NCBI GenBank assembly: GCA_050301795.1
Contig: JBNKZU010000018.1
Coordinates: forward strand, 62,001-126,000
Source: JBNKZU01 sp050301795
GTDB taxonomy: Bacteria; Pseudomonadota; Gammaproteobacteria; Thiohalomonadales; Thiohalomonadaceae
Reading direction: 5' to 3'
DNA length: 64,000 bases
A model generated the notes under the pieces. It ran no database searches, had not been told where the DNA came from, and was given only the letters and a program-made list of their open reading frames with translations. Below, piece after piece: positions 8,398-17,395 of this stretch. The position numbers and the translations under genes are program-made. Numbering within the stretch: the first letter of the stretch is position 1; each line of letters starts with the position of its first letter.

Positions 8398-9858
8398 TTA
8401 GATACGGTAGTTCGGAGCCTCTTTGGTGATCTGAACATCATGCACATGACTTTCAGCCATACCTGCATTCGTCACTTTCACAAACTCTGGTTTGGTACGC
8501 ATCTCTTCGATGGTACGGCATCCGGTGTATCCCATGCTTGAGCGCAGACCACCCATTAACTGATGAATCACCGGATTGAGCGATCCTTTATAAGGAACGC
8601 GACCTTCAATTCCCTCAGGAACCAGCTTGTCAGCTTCACTGCCCTCTTGGAAATAACGATCTGATGAACCGGTCTGAGAGGCCATTGCCCCCAAAGATCC
8701 CATACCACGGTATGACTTGTATGAACGACCCTGGAACAGCTCAACCTCACCTGGAGCCTCTTCAGTTCCGGCAAACATGCTGCCCATCATTACAGAGTAG
8801 GCTCCAGCGACAATGGCCTTGGCCATATCACCTGAATAACGAATACCGCCATCAGCGATCAACGGCACACCGCTTTTTGCCAGCGCCATCGCCACATTAT
8901 CTATCGCAGTAACCTGAGGAACACCGACACCAGCAACAATACGTGTGGTACAGATTGAACCAGGACCGATTCCAACCTTAACCGCATCTGCGCCAGCTTC
9001 GACAAGTGCCAGTGCCGCAGCACCGGTTGCGATATTGCCGCCAATCACCTGTAGATCGGGAAAGTTCTTTTTAACCCACTTCACTCGTTCCAATACACCC
9101 TGAGAGTGACCATGAGCCGTATCAACCACAATCACATCAACACCCGCAGCAACGAGAGCTTCAACACGCTCATCAGTGCCTGCACCGACACCAACCGCCG
9201 CACCAACACGCAGGCTTCCTGCGGTATCTTTACAGGCATCAGGCTTATCAGTCGCCTTTTGGATATCTTTTACTGTAATCAAGCCTGAGAGACGGAAGTT
9301 ATCATCAACCACCAAAACCTTCTCAATGCGATTCTCATGCAGTTTCTTTAGAATTTCACCCCGACTTGCGCCCTCTTTAACGGTAACCAGTCGATCCTTA
9401 GGCGTCATAACAGTCGAAACGGGAGCATCGAAGTGAGTCTCAAAACGGAGATCACGATTGGTAACAATACCAACAAGCTGGTTGCCATCAACAACAGGCA
9501 CACCTGAGATATTCTGGGTATGGGTTAAATCAAGAACCTCACGGATTGTCGCATTGGAAGAGATTGTGATTGGGTTTTTAATAATACCACTCTCATACTT
9601 CTTAACCTTACGCACCTCAGCGGCTTGTTGCTCATCCGTCATATTCTTGTGGATGATGCCGATTCCGCCCTCTTGCGCCATAGTGATCGCAAGACGCGCT
9701 TCAGTCACCGTATCCATTGCAGCCGATATTAGCGGGATATTAAGTTCAATCTCACGGGTCAATTTTGTCTTAAGCTCAACCTCTTTTGGCAGCACATTTG
9801 AGTGTGCAGGAACAAGGAGAACGTCATCGAAGGTGAAGGCTTCCTGAGCAATACGCAT
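8398..9858 (-). CDS. guaB: Inosine-5'-monophosphate dehydrogenase
   Basis: A 486-residue enzyme catalysing IMP to XMP, the committed step of GTP synthesis. The start at 9858 gives the standard N-terminus MRIAQEAFTFDDVLLVPA; nine extra codons upstream are unlikely to be used. Two CBS domains lie at about 95-205, the catalytic loop is GPGSICTTR with its active-site Cys, and the phosphate loop is ADGGIRYSGD. The gene is divergent from the lipoprotein-xseA block, and guaA does not follow it as it does in many relatives. Confidence 0.97.
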   Translation of the reverse strand: MRIAQEAFTFDDVLLVPAHSNVLPKEVELKTKLTREIELNIPLISAAMDTVTEARLAITMAQEGGIGIIHKNMTDEQQAAEVRKVKKYESGIIKNPITISSNATIREVLDLTHTQNISGVPVVDGNQLVGIVTNRDLRFETHFDAPVSTVMTPKDRLVTVKEGASRGEILKKLHENRIEKVLVVDDNFRLSGLITVKDIQKATDKPDACKDTAGSLRVGAAVGVGAGTDERVEALVAAGVDVIVVDTAHGHSQGVLERVKWVKKNFPDLQVIGGNIATGAAALALVEAGADAVKVGIGPGSICTTRIVAGVGVPQVTAIDNVAMALAKSGVPLIADGGIRYSGDMAKAIVAGAYSVMMGSMFAGTEEAPGEVELFQGRSYKSYRGMGSLGAMASQTGSSDRYFQEGSEADKLVPEGIEGRVPYKGSLNPVIHQLMGGLRSSMGYTGCRTIEEMRTKPEFVKVTNAGMAESHVHDVQITKEAPNYRI

Positions 9859-9994
9859 AATTAGAATCCAAGTGATAGTGAACAATTAGCCGGGCATTAT
9901 AAAGTTTGACGCCCTGACGGTAAACTGGATAAGCTTGAAACTACAAACTTATTATGACGAATTCATGAATAATTTAGAGTTTTGCGGGGAAATT

Positions 9995-10333
9995 ATGAGA
10001 ACAGCGATCATTGCGGCCTTTCTACTCCTGTTAGGCGGGTGTGCGAGCGACAACGCCTTCGAGATCCCGGATCAAGCCATGTTGGTACTCCCTGACGTCA
10101 TTACCGAAGAGATGGCAAAACAAGAGATTAAAGCTGCACTTCGGGCGCAAAAAAAGGTAAGTGAGGTTGGAAATGAGTGGCGCGATACAGATATGCTGAT
10201 AAAGACCGCACAAGAGTCACTTGCGAGTAAACGCTATCGCCAGGCTCTTATTCTGGCACGCCGTGCCAAGCACCAGGGTATCAATGCTTACGAACAGTAC
10301 AAACGGGAAGAGGATGCGCATGAGCGCTTTTAA
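9995..10333 (+). CDS. Small lipoprotein resembling SoxXA-binding proteins
   Basis: A 112-residue protein starting MRTAIIAAFLLLLGGCAS, a type II signal peptide with lipobox LGGC. The ATG at 9995 is chosen because it gives a proper signal peptide and has GGGGAAA in front; the frame is open earlier. The mature part is a helical, charged segment (ALRAQKKVSEVGNEWRDTDMLIKTAQ, here given in two pieces: ALRAQKKVSEVG and NEWRDTDMLIKTAQ). From memory the WRDT motif followed by a helical repeat resembles SoxXA-binding (SoxK-like) or DUF4398-type lipoproteins. No sox genes are near, so the sulfur link is tentative. Confidence 0.6.
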   Translation: MRTAIIAAFLLLLGGCASDNAFEIPDQAMLVLPDVITEEMAKQEIKAALRAQKKVSEVGNEWRDTDMLIKTAQESLASKRYRQALILARRAKHQGINAYEQYKREEDAHERF

Positions 10334-10351
10334 CCGTTTCAATAGACCAGG

Positions 10352-10379
10352 AAGGGCCTTATGTATCAGGCCCTTTTTT
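10352..10379 (+). terminator. Rho-independent terminator between lipoprotein gene and xseA
   Basis: AAGGGCCT (10352-10359) pairs with AGGCCCTT (10368-10375) around an 8-base loop, followed by TTTTTT up to 10379. It ends only five bases before the xseA start codon. Confidence 0.85.
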
Positions 10380-10384
10380 ATTGC

Positions 10385-11716
10385 ATGAGCGATAAAAAGA
10401 TCTACAAGGTTTCGGAGCTAAACCGAGAAGCTCGCACCCTCGTGGAGGGACACTTTAGCCTGGTTGAGGTTGAAGGTGAGATATCCAACTTCATCAAGGC
10501 ACGATCAGGGCATCTCTATTTCACATTAAAGGACGCCTTCGCACAGGTACGCTGTGCGATGTTTAAAATGCGGGCGACCTATCTTCACGCACTACCAAAA
10601 GATGGCGACATGGTCAGGATCCGTGCTCGTGTCAGCCTCTATGAGAATCGTGGTGACTTTCAACTGATCGTTGATCACCTTCAGCTAAGCGGTGAAGGGA
10701 TGCTGCAATTGGAGTTTGAGCGACTAAAATCTGCGCTCGAACAACAAGGAGTGTTCGACCCGGCACACAAAAAACCTCTTCCAGTACTGCCTCAAAGTGT
10801 TGGAGTGATCACCTCTGCTGAGGGTGCGGCAGTACGAGATATTATCTCGGTTCTGGGACGACGCTATCCGGCAATGCGGATTATTGTCTATCCCGTTCGA
10901 GTACAAGGAGAAGGTGCCAAGGATGAGATTGTAGCCGCAATAGAAAAGGCCAACGCTCGTAATGAGGTGGATCTGCTTATAATCGGCCGTGGCGGTGGAT
11001 CATTGGAAGACCTATGGGCGTTTAATGAAGAGAGTGTCGCTAAAGCGATTTTTGGCTCGACACTTCCGACGATTAGCGCTGTCGGTCACGAGATCGATTT
11101 TACGATTGCAGATTTTGTGGCCGATGTTCGTGCACCAACGCCCTCTGCGGCAGCTGAAATGATCAGCCCTGATCGTCAGGCTCTGCACGATCAGCTTATC
11201 AACTATACCCATCGACTTCATCGGGCGGTTCGCAGTCAACATCGTGAATACTCATCGCAGATCAAACTGCTTATCGCCTCATTGCGTGATCCACATCAAC
11301 AACTACAGCAACGGTCACAACAGATTGATGAGCTTGAATTAAGGCTTCATCAGCAGATTGGGCAATTTCTTAAAACGCCGTCACACCAACTTCAGACACT
11401 GGAGCAACGGCTAAAGAGCCAAAGTCCTATGCTGCGACTAAAACTGTTTCAGACACAATCGCAACACCTGCAACAGCGTCTGTTCAGCGCAATACAATCA
11501 ACGCTGCAACAAGCCAAAGCAAGATATACAACCCGCGCCTCGGAGCTTGATATCGTCAGTCCATTAGCCACATTGAATCGAGGCTATGCGATTGCGCGTA
11601 ACCCAGATAAGCGCATTATTCGTAAAAGCGTCGAAACCAACATTGGTGATCGAATCGAGGTACTATTAAGTGAAGGCTCCCTTCAATGCAGCATCGAACA
11701 AAAAGATCATGACTAG
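10385..11716 (+). CDS. xseA: Exodeoxyribonuclease VII large subunit
   Basis: A 443-residue subunit of the single-strand-specific exonuclease VII. N-terminal OB-fold (KVSELNREARTLVEG, VEGEISNFI, SGHLYFTLKD), catalytic core with GVITSAEGAAVRDI, IIGRGGGSLEDLWAFN and AVGHEIDFTI, then a long coiled-coil region from about 270 to 400. The start MSDKKIY is chosen by homology; the eight upstream codons fall inside a terminator. The small subunit xseB is not in the window. The stop codon overlaps the next gene by 8 bp. Confidence 0.96.
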   Translation: MSDKKIYKVSELNREARTLVEGHFSLVEVEGEISNFIKARSGHLYFTLKDAFAQVRCAMFKMRATYLHALPKDGDMVRIRARVSLYENRGDFQLIVDHLQLSGEGMLQLEFERLKSALEQQGVFDPAHKKPLPVLPQSVGVITSAEGAAVRDIISVLGRRYPAMRIIVYPVRVQGEGAKDEIVAAIEKANARNEVDLLIIGRGGGSLEDLWAFNEESVAKAIFGSTLPTISAVGHEIDFTIADFVADVRAPTPSAAAEMISPDRQALHDQLINYTHRLHRAVRSQHREYSSQIKLLIASLRDPHQQLQQRSQQIDELELRLHQQIGQFLKTPSHQLQTLEQRLKSQSPMLRLKLFQTQSQHLQQRLFSAIQSTLQQAKARYTTRASELDIVSPLATLNRGYAIARNPDKRIIRKSVETNIGDRIEVLLSEGSLQCSIEQKDHD

Positions 11717-12557
11717 AACCATACTCATTCTCAGCCTATTGATCTTTAGCACACTACTACAGGCTCTCCCCAGGCAACGTTCAGTTCCTGGCGGCATCGC
11801 TATTGTCAGTCTCGCACCGATTAATCAACCACGACCGAGCGCCTCCTATCGCTCCCGACCAGTGATGGTGATCGCCGGTCAAGAGCGCTGGATGGCCGTT
11901 GTGGGGCTACCATTAACCACAAAGCCCGGGTTTCACAAACTGCTCGTCAATAGTGGTGCCAAGCGTGAAACCCTCTCATTCGAGGTTAGCCATAAAGCGT
12001 ATCAAGAGCAGCACATAACACTTAAAAACAAACGCATGGTAAACCCCTATGCAGACGATCTTGTCCGTATCCGCAAAGAGCAGCAGCTCAGTCGTGAGGC
12101 CTTTGCTAAATGGCGCGACTATCTTGATGTCGAAACCCGTTTCATTTCACCTGTTGACGGCATTATCAGTGGCACGTTTGGTAAAAAGCGGTTTTTTAAT
12201 GAGCAGCCTCGCAAACCCCATAGCGGTATTGATATTGCTGCGGCCAAAGGAACCCCGGTACACGCCCCTGCACATGGTGTAGTGATTGAAACGGGTGACT
12301 ACTTCTTTAACGGTAATACCATCTTTGTCGATCATGGTCAGGGCTTGATATCAATGTTCTGTCACCTCGATACGATTGAGGTAAAAATAGGCGATACCGT
12401 TCAATCAGGTGAGGTGATCGCCACCGTCGGCATGACTGGTCGTGTCACTGGACCACATCTGCATTGGAGTGTGAGTCTGAACAATAGTCGGGTTGATCCC
12501 CTACTGTTTCTGGATAACACCACTATCACCAGGTTAAGTGACGATAACGAACAGTAG
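11709..12557 (+). CDS. M23 family metallopeptidase, periplasmic
   Basis: A 282-residue protein with a signal peptide (TRTILILSLLIFSTLLQA) and a C-terminal LytM/M23 domain. Zinc-ligand motifs are HSGIDIA (HxxxD) and HLHW, with HGQGLISMFCHL between, so the catalytic set looks complete. Such enzymes cleave peptidoglycan cross-links or act in cell separation. The ATG at 11709 overlaps the xseA stop and gives the signal peptide at the very N-terminus, so it is preferred over the longer frame. Confidence 0.9.
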   Translation: MTRTILILSLLIFSTLLQALPRQRSVPGGIAIVSLAPINQPRPSASYRSRPVMVIAGQERWMAVVGLPLTTKPGFHKLLVNSGAKRETLSFEVSHKAYQEQHITLKNKRMVNPYADDLVRIRKEQQLSREAFAKWRDYLDVETRFISPVDGIISGTFGKKRFFNEQPRKPHSGIDIAAAKGTPVHAPAHGVVIETGDYFFNGNTIFVDHGQGLISMFCHLDTIEVKIGDTVQSGEVIATVGMTGRVTGPHLHWSVSLNNSRVDPLLFLDNTTITRLSDDNEQ

Positions 12558-12687
12558 CCACTCAATGATCATCAAAAAAATGTTAACGCGATCACATCGT
12601 CTGTGATATTGATGAAATCATTTTAAGCTGAGTTTCAGTTCAACGATTCATGATTGTAAACTGACTAAAACAGTGAGATTTTTTAAA

Positions 12688-13182
12688 ATGAAGCAGCGAT
12701 TATTATCCATCGTTATCCTGTTATTGCTTTTTACCACTTCACCACATCTGTTCGCTCAGCAGGCTCCCGATTTCAACCTGCCTGGTGATCATGGTCAAAT
12801 CAATCTCAACGACTATCGAGGAAAGGTGGTTTATCTCGATTTTTGGGCCTCATGGTGTGCGCCTTGTCGTAAATCATTTCCGTGGATGAATGCATTAAAT
12901 GATCGTTTTAAAGACAAAGGTCTTGTCATCATCGCGATCAATCTTGATGAAGATAAAGCACTAACTAAACGCTTTATTGATGATACCCAGCCCAATTTTA
13001 CACTTGCCTATGACAGTAGTGGCAAATCCGCTGAACGCTATGGCCTTAAGGGGATGCCCAGCTCCTACTTAATTGGTCGTGATGGGCAACTTATCAGCCA
13101 ACATATCGGTTTTCGTACTAAAGAGGTAGCAAAGATTGAATCTGAGATTGCTTCTCTACTCAACTCACCAGAAAAACAATGA
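12688..13182 (+). CDS. TlpA-like periplasmic thioredoxin
   Basis: A 164-residue protein with a signal peptide (KQRLLSIVILLLLFTTSP, cleavage near LFA-QQ) and a thioredoxin fold of the TlpA/ResA class: APDFNLPG, YLDFWASWCAPCRKSFP with the WCAPC active site near residue 60, and GMPSSYLIGRDG with the cis-proline. A GTG five codons upstream is a less likely start. It is the first gene of the DUF4266-DUF3570-apbE operon and overlaps the next gene by 4 bp, suggesting it keeps cysteines of that system reduced. Confidence 0.9.
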   Translation: MKQRLLSIVILLLLFTTSPHLFAQQAPDFNLPGDHGQINLNDYRGKVVYLDFWASWCAPCRKSFPWMNALNDRFKDKGLVIIAINLDEDKALTKRFIDDTQPNFTLAYDSSGKSAERYGLKGMPSSYLIGRDGQLISQHIGFRTKEVAKIESEIASLLNSPEKQ

Positions 13183-13415
13183 ATAAAAACATTCAAAAAT
13201 CGTTAAACGCATTTGCGTTGATCACACTGCTACTCCTGTTAGGGGGTTGTGCATCTGTAGACCTCAAACCGTGGGAACGTGGATTGCTCGCACAAGAGCA
13301 GATGCAGCTTGTTCCTCATGAGATCGAGAATATGCTTGAAGAACATATCTACTTCAGCAAAGAGGCGTCATTTGGAGGACAGGGCGTTGGTGGAGGTGGC
13401 TGCGGATGCAACTAA
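13179..13415 (+). CDS. DUF4266 lipoprotein with Gly/Cys-rich tail
   Basis: A 78-residue lipoprotein: signal peptide with lipobox LLGGC, then VDLKPWERGLLAQEQM, and a C-terminal tail GGQGVGGGGCGCN. The PWERG motif and the GGGCGCN end are what I recall as the DUF4266 signature. The two tail cysteines could bind a metal or be targets of the neighbouring thioredoxin. It starts on the ATGA overlap with the tlpA-like gene and its end overlaps the DUF3570 gene by 10 bp, so the genes are tightly coupled. Confidence 0.85.
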   Translation: MNKNIQKSLNAFALITLLLLLGGCASVDLKPWERGLLAQEQMQLVPHEIENMLEEHIYFSKEASFGGQGVGGGGCGCN

Positions 13416-14725
13416 AACAGTTTAAATCGATTCGCCACGCATTAAGTGCGGCTACTTGTGCCGTATTAACACCCCATGCTCAGGCGCTGTCACTTGATAA
13501 TCTTGCCCAGGATCTAAAGGATGCCTCATGGGACTTTGACTCAGCGGCACTTGTCTATAACGAAAAGGATCGTGTACAGATCTTTGAAGCGGCTGCGGCA
13601 ATCAATGCTGATATGGGTGATGACAACACATTCGGAATGACGTTAGCAATCGACACCATGACCGGCGCTTCACCGAATGGCGCGTCAACCACCGATGTTG
13701 ATCAGGTCTTTACCAGTCCTTCGGGAAAAACCAGCTACACCGTTAAAGCAGGAGAGCTACCGACTAATGCGTTTAACGATACCCGTTTTGCAGGCGGGTT
13801 AAAGTTGGGTCGGGCACTATCACGCCTGGTGCGTCACAACATGGCACTTAATCTATCGGCCGAGACCGATTACACCTCTCTCGGTATTAGTGACACCTTT
13901 ACCTTTGACACCGACAACAAGCTCACCACCTATAGCGTTGGTGCAGGTATTACCTTTGATTTTGTAAATCCCGGTGGTGGCAAACCAACCGGTGGAAGTC
14001 AGATTCCAAGCAGCGCTGCTGCATCAAGTGGCGGTGATGATGAGGGTGAACTGAGCCTGTTTGAGGGGGAACGGAAGAACCTGATCGATGTCCTCTTTGG
14101 CATAACCAAGATCCTTTCAAAAAAGGCACTCGTTCAACTGAACTACAGCATCACCAAAAGCCTGGGGTATCTGACCGATCCCTACAAAATGGTGAGCATC
14201 ATTAACCCGACGACAGGTGCAACCAACCGGATCCTGTTTGAAAACCGGCCAGAGGATCGTCTGTCTCAATCGATCTTCACCAAGTTTATCTACCACCTGC
14301 CGGAAGATATCGTTCACCTCTCCTATCGCTACTTTAGTGACTCCTGGGATGTGCGTTCACAAACCGTCGATCTAAACTATTACTATCAGCTTGGTGGTGG
14401 CGTTTATCTGCAACCGCACCTGAGGATGTACAATCAAACCGCCGCATCATTCTATTATCACAGTATTCCTGATCAGACCACGATGCCGGAGTTTATGAGT
14501 GCCGATGGACGACTGGCGGATATGAACTCATCAACTGTTGGGTTAAAGTTAGGAATGCCCTACCAACTATTTGAGCGTGATGGTGAGTTCAGCATTAAAT
14601 TTGAACAGATGACGCAAACCGGAGACCCCTATCCAGCCAATGCAATTGGACTGCAACAAAACTATAACCTCTACCCCGATCTTGATGTCACCATGGTTCA
14701 GGTAGGTCTCTCATTTAAATACTAA
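13406..14725 (+). CDS. DUF3570 predicted outer-membrane beta-barrel protein
   Basis: A 439-residue protein with an N-terminal export signal (HALSAATCAVLTPHAQA). The rest is rich in alternating amphipathic strands and ends in an aromatic (GLSFKY), as outer-membrane barrels do. It contains DTMTGASPNGAS near residues 83-93, where TGAS resembles the [S/T]GA[T/S] acceptor motif used by ApbE flavin transferases. A Gly/Ser-rich, probably disordered insert lies near 190-215. Genes for a thioredoxin, DUF4266 and ApbE surround it, a combination I recall from other bacteria. Function is undetermined. Confidence 0.85.
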   Translation: MQLKQFKSIRHALSAATCAVLTPHAQALSLDNLAQDLKDASWDFDSAALVYNEKDRVQIFEAAAAINADMGDDNTFGMTLAIDTMTGASPNGASTTDVDQVFTSPSGKTSYTVKAGELPTNAFNDTRFAGGLKLGRALSRLVRHNMALNLSAETDYTSLGISDTFTFDTDNKLTTYSVGAGITFDFVNPGGGKPTGGSQIPSSAAASSGGDDEGELSLFEGERKNLIDVLFGITKILSKKALVQLNYSITKSLGYLTDPYKMVSIINPTTGATNRILFENRPEDRLSQSIFTKFIYHLPEDIVHLSYRYFSDSWDVRSQTVDLNYYYQLGGGVYLQPHLRMYNQTAASFYYHSIPDQTTMPEFMSADGRLADMNSSTVGLKLGMPYQLFERDGEFSIKFEQMTQTGDPYPANAIGLQQNYNLYPDLDVTMVQVGLSFKY

Positions 14726-14732
14726 ACAAACG

Positions 14733-15662
14733 ATGCAGATCATTCGCAGGGATTCAGCCACAAAGGTCGATCAGTTAACTCAAAGCCAGGACGGTAAGCA
14801 GTTAACTGGTCGCTTCACTGCGATGGCAAGCCCGTGCGAGTTTATTGTTGAAACGGACGACCAAAATCTTGCACAACAACTTTTCGCCTCGGTTGTAACT
14901 GAGGTAAAGCGGGTTGAGCAAAAATTCAGCCGTTACCTTACAGAGAACATCATCCATAAAATCAATAACGCCAATGGCGCTGTGGTCACGATTGATGCCG
15001 AAACCTCGCGCCTGCTCGATTATGCCGATCAGTGTTATCAGCTAAGTGATGGTCTATTTGATATTACCTCCGGCACACTAGGACAAATCTGGCGCTTTGA
15101 TGGCGACCAAAAGCCACCTCAAACCTCAAGAATCGAAACCCTGCTTCAACGTGTCGGTTGGGAAAAGGTTAAAAAGAGTGAAACAACATTACAGATGCCC
15201 GCAGGAATGTCGCTCGATTTAGGAGGTATCGGTAAAGAGTACGCGGCTGACAAGGCAGCAATGGTGGTTGAGCTTCAGACCGATCTTCCCTTTTTAATCA
15301 ATCTCGGAGGTGATATTCATATCTCACGTCCTCATCTTGATGGCCGTGCATGGAATATCTCCGTTGATTCGCCCGATTCATCAAAAGAGAGCTACCAAAG
15401 TATCGGCACGATTTGTGTTGCTAAAGGTGGGCTAACAACCAGCGGTGATGCTCATCGCCATATCATTATTGACGGTGTGCGTTACAGCCATATCATCAAT
15501 CCTAAAACCGGATGGCCACTTAGTTCTGGCCCAAGGTCAGTCACTGTGGTCGCCAATAACTGTCTTGAGGCCGGTATTCTATCCACCATGGCGTTATTAA
15601 ATGGCGATGATGCCCATGCGTTCTTAAGTGCTCAAAACATCCCCTTTTGGATATTAGAGTAA
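14733..15662 (+). CDS. apbE: FAD:protein FMN transferase (ApbE)
   Basis: A 309-residue enzyme that transfers FMN from FAD to Thr/Ser of target proteins. Motifs: FTAMASPCEF, LDLGGIGKEYAADKAA, FLINLGGDIHI and the metal/FAD site TSGDAHRHI followed by HIINPKTGWPL. The usual lipoprotein signal of periplasmic ApbE is not visible, so location is uncertain. It follows the DUF3570 gene by 7 bp. A flavinylation partner within the operon is expected. Confidence 0.93.
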   Translation: MQIIRRDSATKVDQLTQSQDGKQLTGRFTAMASPCEFIVETDDQNLAQQLFASVVTEVKRVEQKFSRYLTENIIHKINNANGAVVTIDAETSRLLDYADQCYQLSDGLFDITSGTLGQIWRFDGDQKPPQTSRIETLLQRVGWEKVKKSETTLQMPAGMSLDLGGIGKEYAADKAAMVVELQTDLPFLINLGGDIHISRPHLDGRAWNISVDSPDSSKESYQSIGTICVAKGGLTTSGDAHRHIIIDGVRYSHIINPKTGWPLSSGPRSVTVVANNCLEAGILSTMALLNGDDAHAFLSAQNIPFWILE

Positions 15663-15722
15663 TTGTTAAATACTGTTAAAATCACAAAACCGAAGAGTGT
15701 TTGATTAAGTCATAAAACGTAA

Positions 15723-15746
15723 GGGAACAGAGGATCGTCTGTTCCC
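15723..15746 (+). repeat. 9-bp perfect hairpin upstream of the GGDEF gene
   Basis: GGGAACAGA (15723-15731) pairs with TCTGTTCCC (15738-15746) over a 6-base loop. No U-tract follows. It may be a factor-assisted end of the apbE transcript or a leader structure of the diguanylate cyclase mRNA; it does not match the GEMM c-di-GMP riboswitch as I remember it. Confidence 0.5.
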
Positions 15747-15787
15747 GGTCAGCCAAAAAAAATATGCCGCAGGAATTATAATTAGTT

Positions 15788-16939
15788 ATGTTCAGATCAT
15801 TTCGGGTTACTAAGTATCTGTACAACGCAGAAATGGTTCAGCAACTGAACCAAAAGTCGTTTTATACACTGCAATCACTCTATCTTTTCGGGATATTCTT
15901 GTTGGTGATATTTCAGCCATTTCACTATTATTTAGGTTCTTACGTTTTTGCTTTCTATAACAACATTTCGATTGCGCTTCTAACAACAGCGCTGCTAATA
16001 AACCGATCCGGCCACCATTTTTATTCTGTATTAGTTGCATCGATAACTACCTATATCGAAATATCGCTAACCATCCTCTATTACGGATGGGATTGTGGGT
16101 TTCATTACTATGTACTCGTGATAGGTCCTGCTTTTTTAGTGCAACCCAATTGCTCACGACTTTTCAGATATAGCGGCATTCTATTTACAGTGATCTACTT
16201 AATCGTGTTCCAGCAGTTCATGCAAACACATACCCCACATTTTGAGATGTCACAAGCCGCAGAATCGATAACCTCGATACTCAACCTTTCAGTGACAGCG
16301 CTCCTCATAACCGGGCTTTTTTACTACTACACCAAGGCGTCAACCAGAAACGAAAGCTTACTTATCGATGTCTCTCGTGAACTGGCAGAGTTAGCCGATA
16401 CCGACCAACTCACGATGCTGAATAACCGACGAGCAATGCAGCGTCATCTAAAAAAAGCTGTTATCAATTCCATTCACAACAATCAGCCCTTTACCATTGC
16501 AATGGCCGATATCGACCACTTAAAGCAAGTAAACGATCAGCACGGGCATCAAGCCGGAGATGCTGTACTCAAGACAGTCTCATCCATCTTTAATAAAAAT
16601 TTGAGATCGAACGACATCATCTTCCGCTGGGGAGGGGATGAATTTTTAGTCCTGATGAACCACTCAAACGAGCAATCGGCTTATGAGGCGATGGAAAAGA
16701 TCCGAAAGCTTATTGAGGAGACAAGCATAGATATTGGCGATAAAGAGAAGAGAGTAACCGTCACCATCGGTATTGAGCAATATGATAATAATCTAGGGAT
16801 TAATCACTGCATGGAAAAAGCGGATGATGCGTTATATGCCGGCAAGAACCGAGGGAAAAACCGTGTGGTAACTGCAAGCACACTACACAAAAAAGGCGCT
16901 CAGATGAGCGCCTCCAAAGAGATCACAAATATCTGCTAA
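15788..16939 (+). CDS. Membrane-bound diguanylate cyclase (GGDEF)
   Basis: A 383-residue protein. Residues about 25-185 contain five or six hydrophobic segments; residues about 200-365 form a GGDEF domain with DTDQLTMLNNRRAM, MADIDHLKQVNDQHGHQAGD and an intact active-site loop RWGGDEFLVLM. It should make c-di-GMP. No RxxD inhibitory site is seen just before the GGDEF. The last 16 or so codons run through a hairpin that terminates the opposite-strand gene, so the tail is probably not functionally important. Confidence 0.93.
   Translation: MFRSFRVTKYLYNAEMVQQLNQKSFYTLQSLYLFGIFLLVIFQPFHYYLGSYVFAFYNNISIALLTTALLINRSGHHFYSVLVASITTYIEISLTILYYGWDCGFHYYVLVIGPAFLVQPNCSRLFRYSGILFTVIYLIVFQQFMQTHTPHFEMSQAAESITSILNLSVTALLITGLFYYYTKASTRNESLLIDVSRELAELADTDQLTMLNNRRAMQRHLKKAVINSIHNNQPFTIAMADIDHLKQVNDQHGHQAGDAVLKTVSSIFNKNLRSNDIIFRWGGDEFLVLMNHSNEQSAYEAMEKIRKLIEETSIDIGDKEKRVTVTIGIEQYDNNLGINHCMEKADDALYAGKNRGKNRVVTASTLHKKGAQMSASKEITNIC
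16889..16912 (-). terminator. Terminator of the DUF2892 gene, inside the GGDEF coding end
   Basis: GGCGCTC (16895-16901) pairs with GAGCGCC (16906-16912) around AGAT; read on the minus strand it is followed by TTTTTT (16894-16889). It therefore ends the minus-strand DUF2892 transcript while lying in the 3' coding region of the + strand gene. Confidence 0.85.
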
Positions 16940-17154
16940 CTAAAAGCCTTACCCGGCTTAAATCCGATTGCCTTTAAGATAATCACCATCGGGCAGAATC
17001 CAGTAAACGCAGATTGGAGCAGGTTTGCACCAACGAACGCGGTGAACCACAACCAATACTCGTGATGGAAAATTGGGCTTGCTGCAACACCCAGACCAAG
17101 ACTTAATAAAATAAACAATCCTGCAACTGCAAAAATAATACGATCAATAGGCAT
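16936..17154 (-). CDS. DUF2892 family small membrane protein
   Basis: A 72-residue protein with two transmembrane segments (IIFAVAGLFILLSLGLGVA and WLWFTAFVGANLLQSAFTGF) and the motif GFCPMVIILKAIGF typical of DUF2892/YgaP-like membrane modules, often found beside rhodanese or sulfur-metabolism genes. A GGAGGG site lies 7 bases before the ATG. It converges on and overlaps the diguanylate cyclase gene by 4 bp. Confidence 0.9.
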   Translation of the reverse strand: MPIDRIIFAVAGLFILLSLGLGVAASPIFHHEYWLWFTAFVGANLLQSAFTGFCPMVIILKAIGFKPGKAFS

Positions 17155-17395
17155 TGTGCGCCCTCCATTAATTGAAATAACCTAGCGCGGTAGTATATTA
17201 GCAATTTCGAATATATCAACCACACATAAATTGTTGTTTTTCAACATAATACGCCAGTCATTCATCCAAGCAAGGTCATCACACAAACTCGATCTGACTG
17301 TTAGACCTCATTTTTTTAGAGGATGACGACAATTATCGATTGTATGCGTATAATTGCGCGCTTCTGAACTTTAACGATTTTGTGTTGGAGCAATC

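Noticed and set aside
15690..15787. c-di-GMP riboswitch upstream of the GGDEF gene
   Set aside because: There is a stable hairpin, but none of the conserved GEMM bases I would expect could be found.
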